A stretch of DNA of 64,000 bases from Cymbidium sinense (Eukaryota; Streptophyta; Magnoliopsida; Asparagales; Orchidaceae): contig JAKCPB010001397.1 in assembly GCA_021442155.1 (NCBI GenBank), positions 19,760-83,759 on the forward strand, given 5' to 3'. Shown piece after piece: positions 24,045 through 36,867 of the stretch. A model generated the notes under the pieces. The model saw only the letters and a program-made list of their open reading frames with translations. It made no database searches and was not told where the DNA came from. A program made the translations under genes and the position numbers. Numbering within the stretch: position 1 is the first letter of the stretch; every line of letters begins with the position of its first letter.

Positions 24045-25110
24045 GATTATAATACTAAAACATACTTCTAAATAAAATCTACTAGTAGAAATAGAGAGAT
24101 TGGGATTAGAATAAGTTATTACATGGTTGAAATGAAATTGTTGTTAAGAAAATACTTGTCTTTAAAAGATCAATTGTTTAGAGTTTTACTTACTAAAGCA
24201 AATAACCAAAACTTTAAAGCATGAAAAATTTGAAGTATTCTTGTTGTCTTCTAAAATTAGGAATGATTAAGCTAATGTTGTTTAGGTTTAGATTGACTTG
24301 AGTAAACTTAAAGAGACACTACATAAAATTAATTTGCATGTCAAACTTTATATTTCAAATAACATCAAAAATTTTTTGCACTAAAGAATTTCATCAAATG
24401 TAGAATTATTTTTCCACCATTAAATCAAATTCAAATGAATACATCTAAATGAAGTAATTGCAAAAAAAGAAAAAAATAAATATAATAGATCTATATGTTG
24501 GGATTCAAAATCTCTCTTAAATCATATTTTAGATGTCAATAGAAAATCAGTGTCTAAATCTCTCACAACATTATGCCACTTTATAAGCATTGACTTAGAG
24601 TTTTACTTGATTTCTTGCTTTTGTGTTGAAGCAAATTATTTGTTACATTATATTTCTTTAGCCTTTAGTAGGAGTTAGTTTTGGAAATCCTTATGTAGAG
24701 ATATTGAGTTCGAATTATTCTAGTTACACTACTTATCAAGAGATTTTGTAAGATACAATCATTGTAAAATCTCTTTAACATTAAGTCAATTCAACATCTT
24801 TAGTCAAAAAAATTGAAATACTATTAGAGCTTTCTAGGTTAGCTCCTCAACATATATGCTAAATTGAAAGAGCTACTTGAGAAAATATGATTAGAGAGTT
24901 CTATTAATAGATAGGTTATCCCAGCTATAGAAATGATTTCATAGATTGTGGTATGTGTATGAACTTATGTAGATTTATTTCTTCATTTTCCATGAGCAAA
25001 GTTTAGCATCTCTATGAAAAGAGAGGTGGTCTACTATGGCATATAAATGTCATAATTTTATTTATATTAGAAATTTAGGCTAATCATTTGTAGCCAAATC
25101 TCATTATTTC
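24045..25110. repeat. Unrecognised ~1.07 kb block, copy A
   Basis: AT-rich, non-satellite DNA flanked by TTTAGGG-like satellite on both sides. It matches copy B (25705-26845) along its whole length with many small indels. Shared phrases include ATTGGGATTAGAA.AAGTTATT, GAAGTATTCTTGTTGTCTTC and AATTAATTTGCATGT. Inside each copy the phrase TTAGAGTTTTACTT occurs twice about 400 bp apart. No protein motif or terminal repeat could be recognised and strand is unknown. It could be a fragment of a transposon or of captured genic DNA. Confidence 0.78.
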
Positions 25111-25704
25111 TTAGGTTTAAGTTTTAGGTTTTAGGATTTAGGGTTTAGTGTTTAGGTTTAGAGTTTAGGGTTTGAGCTTTGGGTTTTTATAAGTTTAGGG
25201 TGGTAAGTTTTATGATGTAGTGTTTAGGATTTAGGGTTTTATGGTTTAGGGTTTTAGGGTTTAGGTTTATAGTTAGGTTTAGATTAGGGTTTAGAGTTTA
25301 GTTTCTTTATTTAGTTTTAGGGTTTAGGTTTTAGGTTTAGGTTTAGGTTAGAGGTTTATGATTTTTGGTTTACAATTTTATAGTTTTAGGTTGAGTTTAG
25401 ATTTAAGTTTAGTGTTTAGGTTTTAAGGTTTAGGTTTTAGGGTTTAGTGTTTAGGGTTAAGTTTAGTCAATTTAGGGTTTTAATTTAGGTTTAGGGTTTT
25501 AGTTTATGATTTAGAGTTTATTTAGGTTATAGTTTAGTTTATAGTTTAGGTTTAGGTTTAGTTTTAAATTTAGGGGTTTTAGGTTTATAGTTTATGTTTA
25601 GGTTTATGGTTTAGTTTTATGGTTTAGGGTTTATTGTGTTTATCGTTTAGAGTTTAGTTTAGTTTGTTTGAGGTTTTGATAATGTTAGTTTAGGGTTTAG
25701 AGAT
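25111..25704 (+). repeat. Telomere-like satellite between the two unrecognised blocks
   Basis: Very degenerate TTTAGGG-like words (TTTAGG, TTTATGG, TTTAGTTT). The spacing of block A to block B is about 1.66 kb, so this satellite plus one block appears to be a duplicated unit. Confidence 0.88.
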
Positions 25705-26845
25705 CAGTGAGCCTTGAATATTGGGATTTATAAACATCTAAAATTTATTAGATAAAATTAAATAGCTAAGAAGATTGGGATTAGAACAAGTTATTACATG
25801 GTTGAACAGAAATTGTTGTTAGAAAAATACTTGTCTTTATCCTACTAAGATAAATTGTTTAGAGTTTTACTTGCTAAAGCAAAAAACCAAAATTATAAAT
25901 GAGTACATGAACAAATTTGAAGTATTCTTGTTGTCTTCTAAATTAGGGAATGATTAAGCTAATGTTGTTTAGCTTTAGATCGAGTTGAATCCTATACTTA
26001 AAAGAGACACTACATAAAATTAATTTGCATGTGGCTTTTCAACAAACTTTAGATTTCAAATAACATCAAAAATTTTTGCACTTAAAAGAATGTCAAATGT
26101 AGGAATTATTCTTTCCACCATTAAATTAAATTCAAATGAATACATCTAAATGAAGTACTACCAATAAAAGAAAAATAGAAAAGATCATAGATACTATGTT
26201 GGGATCCAAAATCTCTCTTAAATCATATTTTAGATGTCAAAAAAAATGTGAGTGTCTAAATCTATCACAACACTATGCCTCTTCTAAGCATTGACTTAGA
26301 GTTTTACTTGAGCTTTCTTGCTTTTGTTTTGAAGAATTATTTGTTACATTATGTTCTTTGCGTTGAATCTCAAAGTAGAGCTATTATTTTGGAAATCATT
26401 ATTATTTGATTTATTCTAGTTATGCATTACTTATCATAGATTTTTTATCGGATACAATCACTATTGTAAAATCTCATTTAGAATACTTAGCATCAAGTCT
26501 CCCTAATTCACCAACATCTGAGCACAATCTCAAAGTATTGAAATCCTACTAAAGAGCTTTTAATCACATATTTAGCTCATTATTTTTTAGAAATTTTAGT
26601 TTGAAGACAATATATTAGATGGGTGTTAATATTAGATAGGCTATCTTAGCTATAGAAGAGGATTGCTCACAGATAAACACTTTGTTGAACTTAAGTAGAT
26701 TCTTTCTTCATTTGTCCATGAATAAGCTACCCTTTAGCATCTCATTGAAAGTTGAGACAAGCGGTCTATTAAAGCTCATACAATTTTTTATCAATGTTAG
26801 AGAAATTAGACAAATCATTTGTAGCGAAATCTATTTTATTTTTAG
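25705..26845. repeat. Unrecognised ~1.1 kb block, copy B
   Basis: Second copy of the block at 24045-25110, slightly longer and carrying extra short inserts relative to copy A (for example near 25830 and 26500). Its right end CAAATCATTTGTAGCGAAATC corresponds to CTAATCATTTGTAGCCAAATC in copy A. Each copy is followed directly by TTTAGG satellite. A 61-codon + strand frame at 26682-26867 is not conserved in copy A. Confidence 0.78.
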
Positions 26846-28122
26846 GTTTAGGTTTTTAGGTTTTTAGGGTTTAGGGATTAGGGTTTAGGGTTTAGGGTTT
26901 GGGGTTTAGGGTTTAGGGTTTAGGGTTGTAGGTTTTATGATTTAGGGTATAGGGTTTAGCGTTTTAGGGTTTAGGGTTTTGGGTTGTAGGTTTAGGATTT
27001 TTGGGTTTAGGGTTTAGGGTTAGGGTAAAGGTTATTATTATTATTTTAATTATTTTAATTATTTTATTTATTTAAATTAAACAGTAGGTTTAATTTATTT
27101 AGTTTATTTTATTTCTTATTTTTTATTTAGGTTTATTTTTTTTATTTAATTTAGTTTATTTATTTTAAGTTTTTTTATTTTATTTTAGGTTTTTTGTTTT
27201 AGTTTATTTTTAAAGGTTTAGGTTTAATTTCAGGTTTATTTTTTAGTTTATTTTTATTTTTATTTTTATTTTTAGGTTTAGGTTTTATTTTTTATTTTTA
27301 AGTTTAGGTTTAGATTTTTATTTAATTTTTTTATGTTTAGGATTTAGGTTTTTATTTTAGGTTTATTTTTAGGTTTTATTTTTTAGTTTATGTTTAGGAT
27401 TAATTTAATTTAATTTAATTTTATTTATTTTAGGTTTAGGTTTATGCTAAGTTTATTTTAGGTTTAGGTTTAGGTTTAATTTTATTTAGTTTTTTAAGTT
27501 TATGTTTAGTTTTATTTTATTTTTTTATTTAGGTTTAGATTTTTTTTTTAGTTTAGGTTTAGTATTATTTTTTTTATTTATTTTAGATTTATTTTTAGGT
27601 TTAGGTTTTATTTAGTTTTTTATTTTATTTTATTTTAGTTTATTTTATTTTATTTTAGATTTAGTTTTATCTTATTTAGGATTTTTTTGTTTAGTTAAGG
27701 TTTTATTTATTTTATTTTATTTTAGTTTTTATTTTTTAATTTATTTTTTTTAGGTTTAGGTTTAGGTTTAGGTTTTAATTAATGTTTTTATTTTATTTTA
27801 TTTTGGTTTAAGTTTTTTATTTATTAAATTTTTTAGATTTTTTAGTTTATGTTAGGTTTAGTTTTAGGGCTTGGGTTTAGAGCTTAGGGGTTAGTTTAGG
27901 GTTTAGTTTTAGGGTTTAGGGTTTAGGGTTTAGAGTTTAGGGTTTAGGGTTTAGAGTTTGGGGTTTAGGGTTTAACATTTCGAGTTAAGGTTTAGGATTT
28001 AGGGTTTAGGTTTTAGGGTTTTATGGTTTAGGGTTTAGGGTTTAGGGCTTAGGGTTTAGGGTTTTTAAGGTTTAGGGGTTAAGGTTTAAGATTTAGGTTG
28101 TAGTTTACGGTTTAGGATTTTC
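26846..28122 (+). repeat. Telomere-like higher-order satellite block
   Basis: TTTAGGG-like (26846-27020), then T-rich from an anchor variant near 27075, then TTTAGGG-like again (27850-28122). GR-RBP copy 2 follows. Confidence 0.93.
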
Positions 28123-28517
28123 ATTTTTTTTTAATAGAGAACAAATTCAAATGTTTCATCAACCAAGTAGCACCAAGATTTAAGACATTGACATAGATAT
28201 ATGAGAGCATAGAATTAAATCAAAACCTTAGATAACTAGAACCATCTCTTATAAAGACATAGTTCCATAGATGGATAGGTCATTCTTTAGTTTCTTTAGT
28301 TCCCATGAACCACCACTCTAGTAGGATCGCCATCATATCAATCTCTCCCTCCAAGACCACACTAGGCTCTCCTCCCGCCACCATAACCACCATTACCACC
28401 AACTCCATATCTACTAGCACCTCTAGTTCCCCACCACTTGTGATAGCCTCCATCTTCCTCAATGTTTTGAGCACGGTGTATGTTGATGTTCTCTTGTCAA
28501 GGTTTTGCCCATTCTTA
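28123..28517 (-). pseudogene. Glycine-rich RNA-binding protein retrocopy fragment, copy 2
   Basis: It has the same segment and edges as copy 1. A T-run at 28123-28132 next to TTAATAGAGAAC represents the mRNA tail. The 3' untranslated part follows (TTCATCAACCAAGTA...), and then the Gly-rich coding region at about 28290-28460. The C-terminus reads as GGSWELKKLK out of frame; in the family frame it is GGGAAC-TAA-AGA-AAC-TAA, so the Trp codon is a stop here too. The RRM remainder GQNLDK lies at about 28495-28512, after which the frame is lost. Frames of 64 and 103 codons over this region, one per strand, are not the family frame. Confidence 0.87.
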
Positions 28518-31343
28518 GGGTTTAGGTTTAGTTTAAATTTATTAGGTTTTAGGGTTTTGGTTTATTTTTTAATTTATTTAGTTACTTTAGGTTTAGGTTT
28601 ATGGTTTGGGGTTTAGGGTTAGGGTTTATCATTTAGAGTTTAGGGTTTAGGGTTTGGAGTTTATGATTTGGTGTTTTAGGGTTTATGCTTTTATTTTTTA
28701 GAGTTTAGGGCTATGATTTAGGTTTTAGCATTTAGGGCTTTTTAGGGTTTAGGGTTTAGGGTTTAGGGTTTAGGGTTTGGGGTTTAGGATTTAGAGTCTA
28801 ATGTGTTTTTTTAAATTAAGTAAACCAGTAGGTTTAGGTTTATTTAGAATATTTACTTTATTTTTTATTTATTTTAGTTTACTTTATTATTTATTTTTAT
28901 TTAGTTTAGTGTATTTATTTTAGGTTTATTTATTTTTGTTTTGGTTTTTTATTTTAGTTTATTTTTTTAGGTTTAGGTTTATTTTTAGTTGAGTTTGTTT
29001 TATTTTATTTTATGTTAATGTTTATTTTTTATTTTAGGTTTAACTTTAGGTTTTTATTTTATTTTTAGGTTTAGGTTTTAGGTTTTTATTTTAGGTTTAT
29101 TTTTAAGTTTTATATTTTAGTTTAAGTTTAAATTTATTTTTAGTTAATTACATTTTTTTAATTTAGGTTTAGGTTTAGGTTTAGTTTAGTTTAGGTTTTA
29201 TTTATTTTAGTTTAGGTTTAAGTTTATTTTATTTTCTTCATTTTCTTTTTATTTTAAGTTTAGGTTTCTTTTTTTAGTTTAGGTTTGGTTTTAATTTTAT
29301 TTTTTAAGTTTTATTTTTATTTATTTTTAGGTTAAGGTTTTATTTAGTTTTTATTTTTTATTTTTATTTTTATGTTTAGGTTTTTTATTTTTTAGGTTTT
29401 TTTTTATTAGTTTAGGTATTTTTTTATTTTATTATTTTATTTTAGGTTTAGGTATAGGTTTATGTTTTATAGGTTTAGGTTTTATGTAGGTTTTTTTTTT
29501 TTTAGGTTTAAGTTTTTATATATTTTATTTTAGGTTTTATTTAGTTTAGGTTTAGTTTTAGTATTTAGACTTATTTTTAGGGTTTAATTTAATTAGGTTT
29601 GGGTTTAAAACTTAGGGTTTAGGTTGTAGGTTTAGGTTAGATTTGGTTTAAGGTTTAGTTTTAGTTTAGTGTTTAGGTTATAAGTTTAGGGTTTCTTTTA
29701 GGTTTTAGTTTAAGGTTGTAGGTTTAGGTTATTTAGGTTTAAGTTTGGGTTTAGGGTTTATGATTTTTTTTATTTTTTTTATTTAGGGTTTATAGTTTAG
29801 GTTTAGTTTAGTTAGTTTAGTTTTAGTTTAGACTAGTTTTATTTAGGGTTTATGGTTTTTTAGGATTTAGGGTTTTAGGTTTGTAGGGTTTATGGTTTAT
29901 GGTTTTAAACAAGTTGATGTTTAGGTTTATTTAGTTTATTTTTTATTTATATAGTTTAAATTTTTTTAATTTTATTTAGAGTTATTTTTTATTTAGTTTA
30001 GGTTATTTATTTTAGGTTTATTTATTTTAGTTTAGGTTTTTTATTTTAGTTTATTATTTAGGTTTAGGTTTAGGTTTAGGTTTATTTTTTAGTTTAGTTT
30101 TAATTTTATTTTATTTTTTAGGTTTAGGTTTTATTATTATTTTTTAGGTTTAGGTTATGGCTTTTATTTAATTTTTTAGGTTTAGGTTTTTTTATTAGCT
30201 TATTTTAAGGTTTTATTTTTTAGTTTAGGTTAAGGTTTATTTTTTATTTATTTTTATCTGGGGTTTTGGTTTAGTTTATTTTAGGTTTAGGTATAGGTTT
30301 TGTTTATTTTAGTTTAGTTTATTTTAGTGTAGGGTTAGATTTATTTTATTTTGTTTATTTAGGTTTAGGTTATTTTTTAGTTTATGGTTTAGATTTTATT
30401 TTTTATTGATTTTTAGGTTTAGTTTTTAGGTTGATTTAAAATTTTGTTTTATTTAAACTTTTTTATTTTTAAGCTTATTTTTTTTTACATTAGCTTAGGA
30501 TTTTATTTATTTTATTTTAGTTTAGTTTTTATTTTTTTATATTATTTTATTTTTAAGTTTAGGTTTAGGTTCAGGTTTAGGTTTAGTTTAGGTTTTTATT
30601 TTATTTTATTATTTTATTTTATTTAGGTTTAGGTTTTTTTATTTATTTTTGTAGGTTTTATTTAGTTTAGGTTTTGGTTTTTAGGTTTTTAGGGTTTAGG
30701 TTTAGGGTTTAGGCTTTAGGGTTTGGGGATTAGGGTTTAGGGTTTAGGGTTAGGTTTTAGGGTTTGGGGTTTAGGATTTAGGGTGATTTAGTTTAGTTTT
30801 AGGGTTTTTGGGGTTTAGGGTTTTAAGCTTTAGCGTTTAAGGTTTAGGGTTTATTTAATTTAGGGTTGTAGGTTTTGGGTTTAGGCTTTGGGGTTTAGGT
30901 TAGTTTAGTCAGGGTTTAGGGTTAGGTTTTATTATTTTATTTTTTTTAAAATTAAATTAGCATGTTTAGTTTATTTAGTTTTTTTTAATTATTTATTTTA
31001 TTTTTATTTTATTTAGGTATTTTTAATCTAAGTTTTATTTAGTTTTTTATTTATTTTATTTTAGGTTTATTTTTTATTTTGTTTAGGTTTGTTATTTTTT
31101 AGTTTAGTTTAGGTTATTATTTATTTTATTTTATTTTAATTTTTTTTCCTTTTTAGGCTTAGGTTTAGGTTTAGGTTTAAGGAGGTTTAGGTTTTAGTTT
31201 GTGTTTTTAATTTATTTTATTTTATTTATTTTATTTATTTTATTTTGGTTTTAGTATTTTTTTATTTTATTTTTAGGTTTTATTTTGTTTAGGTTTAGGT
31301 TTTAAGTTTTTTAGGGTTTAAGGTTTAGGTTTAGGGTTTTTTT

Positions 31344-32060
31344 TAAATTAAGAAAATCAGTAGGTTTATGTTTATTTTTTATTTCTTTATGGCTTTTCCT
31401 TTTTTTATTTAGTTTATTATATTTATTTTAAGTTTATTTATTTTAGTTTAGGATTTTTTTAGTTTATTTTTTAGGTTTAGGTTTAGGTTTTCATTTTATT
31501 TTTTTAGGTTTAGGTTTTAGGTTTTTAATCTAGGTTTATTTTTAGGATTTATTTTTTAGTTTAGGTTTAGGTTTTTTTTAGTTTATTTTATTTTATTTAG
31601 TTCAAGGTTTAGGTTTAGTTTGTTTTTGGTTTAGGTTTAGCTTTTATTTATTTTAGTTTAGCTTATTTTTGTTTAGGTTTAGGCATATTTTATTTTGTTT
31701 ATTTTTGGTTTTGGTTTTTTTTAGTTAATGATTTAGGTTTTATTATTTATTTTTAGGTTTATTTTTTAGGTTTTTATTTTTATTTATTTATATTTAGGTA
31801 TTTTATTTTTTTTTATTTTAGTGTTTATTTTATTTTATTTAGATTTTTTAGGTTTATTTTAATTTTTGGTTTAGTTTAGGTTTTATTTATTTTCTTTTAG
31901 TTTAGTTTTATTTTATTTTATTTATTATTTTATGTTTAGGTTTAAATTAGGTTTAGGTTTAGGTTTTAGTTTAGGTTTTATTTTAGTTTTATTTTATTTT
32001 ATTTAGTTTAGGTTTTTTATTTTATTTATTTTAGGTTTTATAGTTTAGGTTTAGTTTATA
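31344..32060 (+). repeat. Satellite subunit duplicated at 33224 (left copy)
   Basis: It starts with AAATTAAGAAAATCAGTAGG and includes ATGGCTTTTCCTTT and, near 31638-31740, a stretch of about 100 bp that is almost base-for-base the same as 33490-33590. This is much closer than the general similarity among units. Confidence 0.8.
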
Positions 32061-33223
32061 GGTTTTTAGGGTTTAGGGTTTATGGTTTAGGTTTAGTTTA
32101 TGGTTTAGGTTTGGGTTTAGGGTTTGGTTTATGGTTTAGTTTTAGTTTAGGTTTAGGGTTTAGAATTTTAAATTTAGGGTTGTTAGGTTTAGTTTGGTTT
32201 TATATAGGATTAGAGTTTAGGTTATTTTAGGGTTTAGCTTTAGAAGTTAGTGTTTAGGGTTTAGTTTAGGTTTAGGTTTAGGTTTAGAGTTTTAGTTTAG
32301 GTTTAGGGTTTGTAGATTAAGGTTATTTTTAAAAATATAAAAGGTAGGTTTAGGTTTACTTAGTTTATTATATATTTTATTTAGGTTTATTTTTTTAATT
32401 AGCTTAGTTTACTTATTTTAATTTATTTATTTTAGCTTTAGTTTTTATTTTAGTTTATTTTTTTGTTTTACATTTACATTTATGGTTATCTTTTAGTTTA
32501 GTTTTATTTTTGTTTTATTTTCTAAGTTTATGTTTTATTTTTTATTTTTAGGTTTAGGTTTAGGTTTTTATTTTATTTTTTTAGGTTTAGGTTTCAAGTT
32601 TTTATTTTAGGTTTTATTTTTTTGTTCAGATTTAGGTTTATTTTTATTTTATTTTATTTTATTTAGTTTAGGTTTAGGTTTTGTTTATTTTAGTTTAGTT
32701 TATTTTAGTTCAGGTTTAAGTTTATTTTACTTTTATTTTAGGTATAGGTTTTATTTTATTTTAGGGTTTAGGTTTTTTTTTTTAAGTTTTATTGTTAGGT
32801 TTATTATTTAAGTTTAAGTTTTTATTTTGTTTATACATTTTTTAAGTTTATTTTATTTTTATTTTACATTTATGTTTTATTTTATTTAGGTTTTCATTTT
32901 TAAGTTCATTTTATTTTTTAGTTTACTTTTGGTTTTTATTTATTTTAATATAGTTTAGTTTTTATTTTTTATTTATTTTATTTTAATTTAGTTCTTATTA
33001 TTTATTTTATTTTATTTTTAGGCTTAGGTTTATGTTTATTTTTAGGTTTAGGTTTTAGTTTAGGTTTTTATTTTATTTTATTTAGGTCTAGGTTTCTTTA
33101 TTTATTTTATTTTTTAGTTTTATTTCGTTTAGGTTTAGGTTTTTAGTTTTTTAGGGTTTAGGGTTTAGGGTTTAGGGTTAGTTTAGGGTTTAGTGTTTAG
33201 GGTTTAGGGTTTAGAGTTTTTTT

Positions 33224-33920
33224 TTTAAATTAAGAAAATCGATAGGTTTAGGTAAAATTATTTATTTATGGCTTTTTCTTTATTTTTATTTATTTTATTA
33301 TATGTATTTTAAGTTTATTTATTTTAGGTTTAGGTTTAGGTTTTCATTTTATTTTTTTACATTTAGGTTTTAGGTTTTTATTCTAGGTTTATTTTTAGAA
33401 TTTATTTTTTAGTTTAGGTTTAGGTTTATTTTTAGTTTATTTTATTTTATTTAGTTCAAGGTTTAGGTTTAGTTTATTTTAGGTTTAGGTTTAGCTTTTA
33501 TTTATTTTAGTTTAGCTTATTTTTGTTTAGGTTTAGGCATATTTTATTTTGTTTATTTTTGGTTTTGGTTTTTTTAATTAATGGTTTAGGTTTTTTTATT
33601 ATTTATTTTATTTTAGGTTTATGGTTTTATTTAGTATATATTTAATTTTATTTAGGTTTATTTTATTTTAGTTTAGTGTTTATTTTTTTATTTTATTTAG
33701 ATTTTTTAGGTTTATTTTAGTTTTAGTTTAGTTTAGGTTTTATTTTCTTTTAGTTTAGTTTTATTTTTTATTTTATTTATTTTTATGTTTAGGTTTAGGT
33801 ATTTAGGTTTAGGTTTTTTAGTTTAGCTTTTATTTTAGTTTTAATTTATTTTATTTAGGTTTAAGTTTTATTTATTTTATTTTTAGGTTTATGTAGTTTA
33901 GGTTTATAGGTTTTTTTTAG
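33224..33920 (+). repeat. Satellite subunit duplicated from 31344 (right copy)
   Basis: It starts with AAATTAAGAAAATCGATAGG and ATGGCTTTTTCTTT, about 1.88 kb from the left copy. The segment between GGTTTAGCTTTTATTTATTT and TTTATTTTTGGTTTTGG matches the left copy nearly perfectly. Confidence 0.8.
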
Positions 33921-36421
33921 GGTTTTAGTTTATGGTTTAGTTTAGGGGTTTATTTTTTAGGTTTTGGGTTTAGGTTTAGGTTTAGGGTATAGGTTTAGGG
34001 TTTAAGTTTAGGATGTTGGTTTAGGGTTTAGAGCCAGGTTTTTTATTTTTGGATTTAGTTAGTTTTAGGGTTTAGTTTAGGTGTTTAGGGTTTAGTTTAG
34101 TTTAGTTTAGTGTTTAGGGTTTAATTTATTTTATTTTAGAGTTTAATTTTAGTTAAGGTTATTTTAAAATTTAGTAGGTTAGGTTTTATTTTATTATATA
34201 TTTTTTAGGTTTTTATTTTATTATTATAGTTTTTTATTTATTATTTATTTTATTTTTTTAGTTTATTTATTTTTATTTTGTTTTATTTATTTAGTTTAGG
34301 TTTAGGTTTAGTTTATTTTAGGTTTAGGTTTAGGTTTTATTTTTTTAGATTTATTTTATTTTAGTTTAGGTTTATTTTATTTTTATTTTAGTTTAGGTTT
34401 TATTTTTAGTTTAGGTTTAGGTTTATTTTTTATTTATTTTTTTTAGTTTTTTAGGGTTTACTATTTTAGGTTTAGGTTTATTTAGTTTTATATTTTTTAT
34501 TTATTTAATTTTATTTTACATTTATGTTTATTTTATTTAGGTTTTCATTTTTGTTAATTTATTTTTAGTTTACTTTTGGTTTTATTTTAATTTGGTTTAG
34601 TTTTTATTTTTTATTTATTTTATTTTAATTTAGTTTTTTATTTATTTATTTTATTTTTAGGCTTAGGTTTATGTTTATGTTTTTTAGGTTTAGTTTAGGT
34701 TTTATTTTTATTTATATTTTAGGTTTCTTTTATTTTATTTTTAGGTTTTATTTTAGTTAGTTTAGGTTTTAGGATTTTAGAGTTTAGTTTAGTTTAGGTT
34801 TTAAATTTTAGGTTTTGGGTTTTAGTTTATGAGTTTAGTTTAGGTTTAGGTTTTAGTTTAAGGATTAGTTTTATTTAGTTTTAGGTTTAAGTTTATTGTA
34901 GTTTTAGGTTTAGGAGTTTTGTTTTGTTTAGGATTTAATTTTATAGTTTAGATTTAGTTTAGGTTTTGGTTTTATGATTTAATTGATTTAAGTTTATGGT
35001 TTTAGGTTTAGTTTTAGTTTTATTTAACATTATTTAGTTTTAGGTTTAGGTTTTATTGAGGTTTAGGTTTAGTTTTTTTAGGTTTAGTTTATTTAGTTTT
35101 AGGGTTTAGGGATTAGGGTTTAGGGTTTAGGGATTTTAAGGTTTACTATTTAGGGTTTAGGGTTTAGGTTTTAGGTTTAGTGTTTAGGGTTTAAGGTTTA
35201 GGATTTTTTAGGGTTTAGGGTTTAGGATTTAGGGTTTAGATTTTTTATTTAAAAAAAGTAAATAAGTTAGGTTTTAGTTTATTTTATTTATTTAGGTTTG
35301 ATTTTTATTTAGCTTAGTTTATCTATTTTTTGTTAATTTATTTTAGTTTAGGTTTTCATTTTAGTTTATTTTTTAGGTTTAAGTTTAGGTTTCTGTTTAT
35401 TTTTTAGTTTAGTATTATTTTTATTTTACTATTTATTTTTAGGTTTAGGCTTAGCTTTTTAATTTATTTTATTAGATTTTGGTTTTAGGTTTTATTTTTT
35501 AGTTTAGGTTTAAGTTTACTTTTAGTTTGTTTTATTTTATTTAGTTTAGGATTAGGTTTAGGTTTAGCTTATTTTAGGTTTAGGCTTAGGCTTTATTTAT
35601 TTTAGTTTAGGTTTATGTTTTTTTTTATTTTTATTTTAGGTTTATGTTTTTTTTTTAGTTTAGGGTTTAGGTTTTTTTTTTTTATTTTTAGGTTATAATT
35701 TTAGTTTTATCTTTTAGATTTAGGTTTTTATTTAGTTTGTGTTATATTTTTTTAGGTTTATTTCATTTTTATTCTATGTTTAGGTTTTTTTAATTAGGTT
35801 TTTTTCATTTTAAGTTCATTTTATTTTTTTAGTTTAGTTTTGTTTTCTATTTATTTTATTTTATTTTAGTTTTTATATTTTATTTTTTTTGTTTTTAGAC
35901 TTAGTTTTAGGTTTATATGTTGGTTTTGGTTTAGGTTTTAGTTTAGGTTTATTATTATATTTTTTAAATTTATTTAGGTTTAGGTTTCTTTATTTATTTT
36001 ATTTTTAGGTTTTATTTAGTTTAGGCTTAGGTTTTTAGGTTTTTAATGTTTAGGGTTTATGGTTTCAAGTTTAGGGTTTAGGTATAGGATTTGGGGTTTA
36101 GTGTTTAGGGTTTAGGGTTGTAGGTTTTAAGGTTTAGGGTTTAGGGTTTAGGGTTTGGATTTAGGGTTTTAGGGTTTATGGTTTAGGGTTTATGGTTTAG
36201 GGTTTTAGGGTTTAGGGTTTAGAGTTGTAGTGTTTTAGGGTTTATGGCTTAGGGTTTAGGGTTTAGGGTTTAGGGTTACTTTAGGGTTTAGGGTTTAAGA
36301 TTTAAGGTTTGGGGTTTAGGGTTTAGGGTTTAAGGTTTAGGGTTTAGAGTTTAGGGTTTTAGGGCTTAGGGTTTAGGATTTAGGGTTTTTAGGGTTTAGG
36401 GTTTAAGGTTTGTGGTTTTTG

Positions 36422-36867
36422 TTTTTTTTATTATTTTAATAGAGAACAAATTCAGAGTCAACATTTATTTTTTTGATTTCATCAACCACGTAACAGAAGT
36501 TGTTTTCTAAGGGACAAGTGACGACTTAGAAAAAATGAGCATGCATGAGCAAATTAAAACCAAGGATAACTAAATGTCTCATTAAAGACATAATTCCATA
36601 AGCAGAGGTGATCGGTTGTTCTTTCAATTTCTCTAATCAAAACCACCACGACCTCCCGTGGCGGGATCATAATCATATCCCCGATCTCTCCTCTCACCAC
36701 CACCGATTATAACCTTTGTCATTCCTCCCCTCCAAAACCACCAGCTCGACCACCACCTCCATACCACTAACACCTCATCCCCACCACCACTACGATTGTC
36801 TGTCCTCCTTCCTCCCTGCTAGATGATTGAGCCTGGTTGGTGATGTGTCAGGTTCTACCCATTCTTA
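36422..36867 (-). pseudogene. Glycine-rich RNA-binding protein retrocopy fragment, copy 3
   Basis: A T-run at the left with TTTTAATAGAGAACAAATTC is the tail and end of the 3' untranslated region. The Gly-rich tail is coded at about 36640-36820. The C-terminus reads GYDYDPATGGRGGFD, stop, RN, stop near 36618-36662. Six bases coding Gly-Asn are missing relative to other copies, but TAG again stands where the family has Trp. The RRM end is degraded (G-stop-NL near 36850-36865). The right edge at CCCATTCTTAGGG is identical to the other copies. Confidence 0.87.

Larger units (their letters stand above)
28518..36421 (+). repeat. Longest uninterrupted telomere-like satellite block (7.9 kb)
   Basis: It begins with the post-GR-RBP flank (ATTTAGTTACTTTA, then TTTATGCTTTTA near 28682) and a run of about five TTTAGGG units near 28743-28778. 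Unit anchors lie near 28813, 29909, 30950, 31344, 32332, 33224, 34160 and 35256, which gives mostly 0.9-1.1 kb spacing. It contains a recent-looking duplication (31344-32060 and 33224-33920). The last 400 bp are dense TTTAGGG. No insert or gene is seen. Confidence 0.93.

Noticed and set aside
28305..28616. 103-codon + strand frame rich in Ser/Thr and Pro
   Set aside because: It is antisense to the GR-RBP fragment; the Ser/Thr/Pro bias mirrors Gly codons on the other strand. It then runs into satellite.
30444..30626. 60-codon + frame with Phe-Arg repeats
   Set aside because: It is a direct translation of degenerate GGTTTA/TTTA satellite words.
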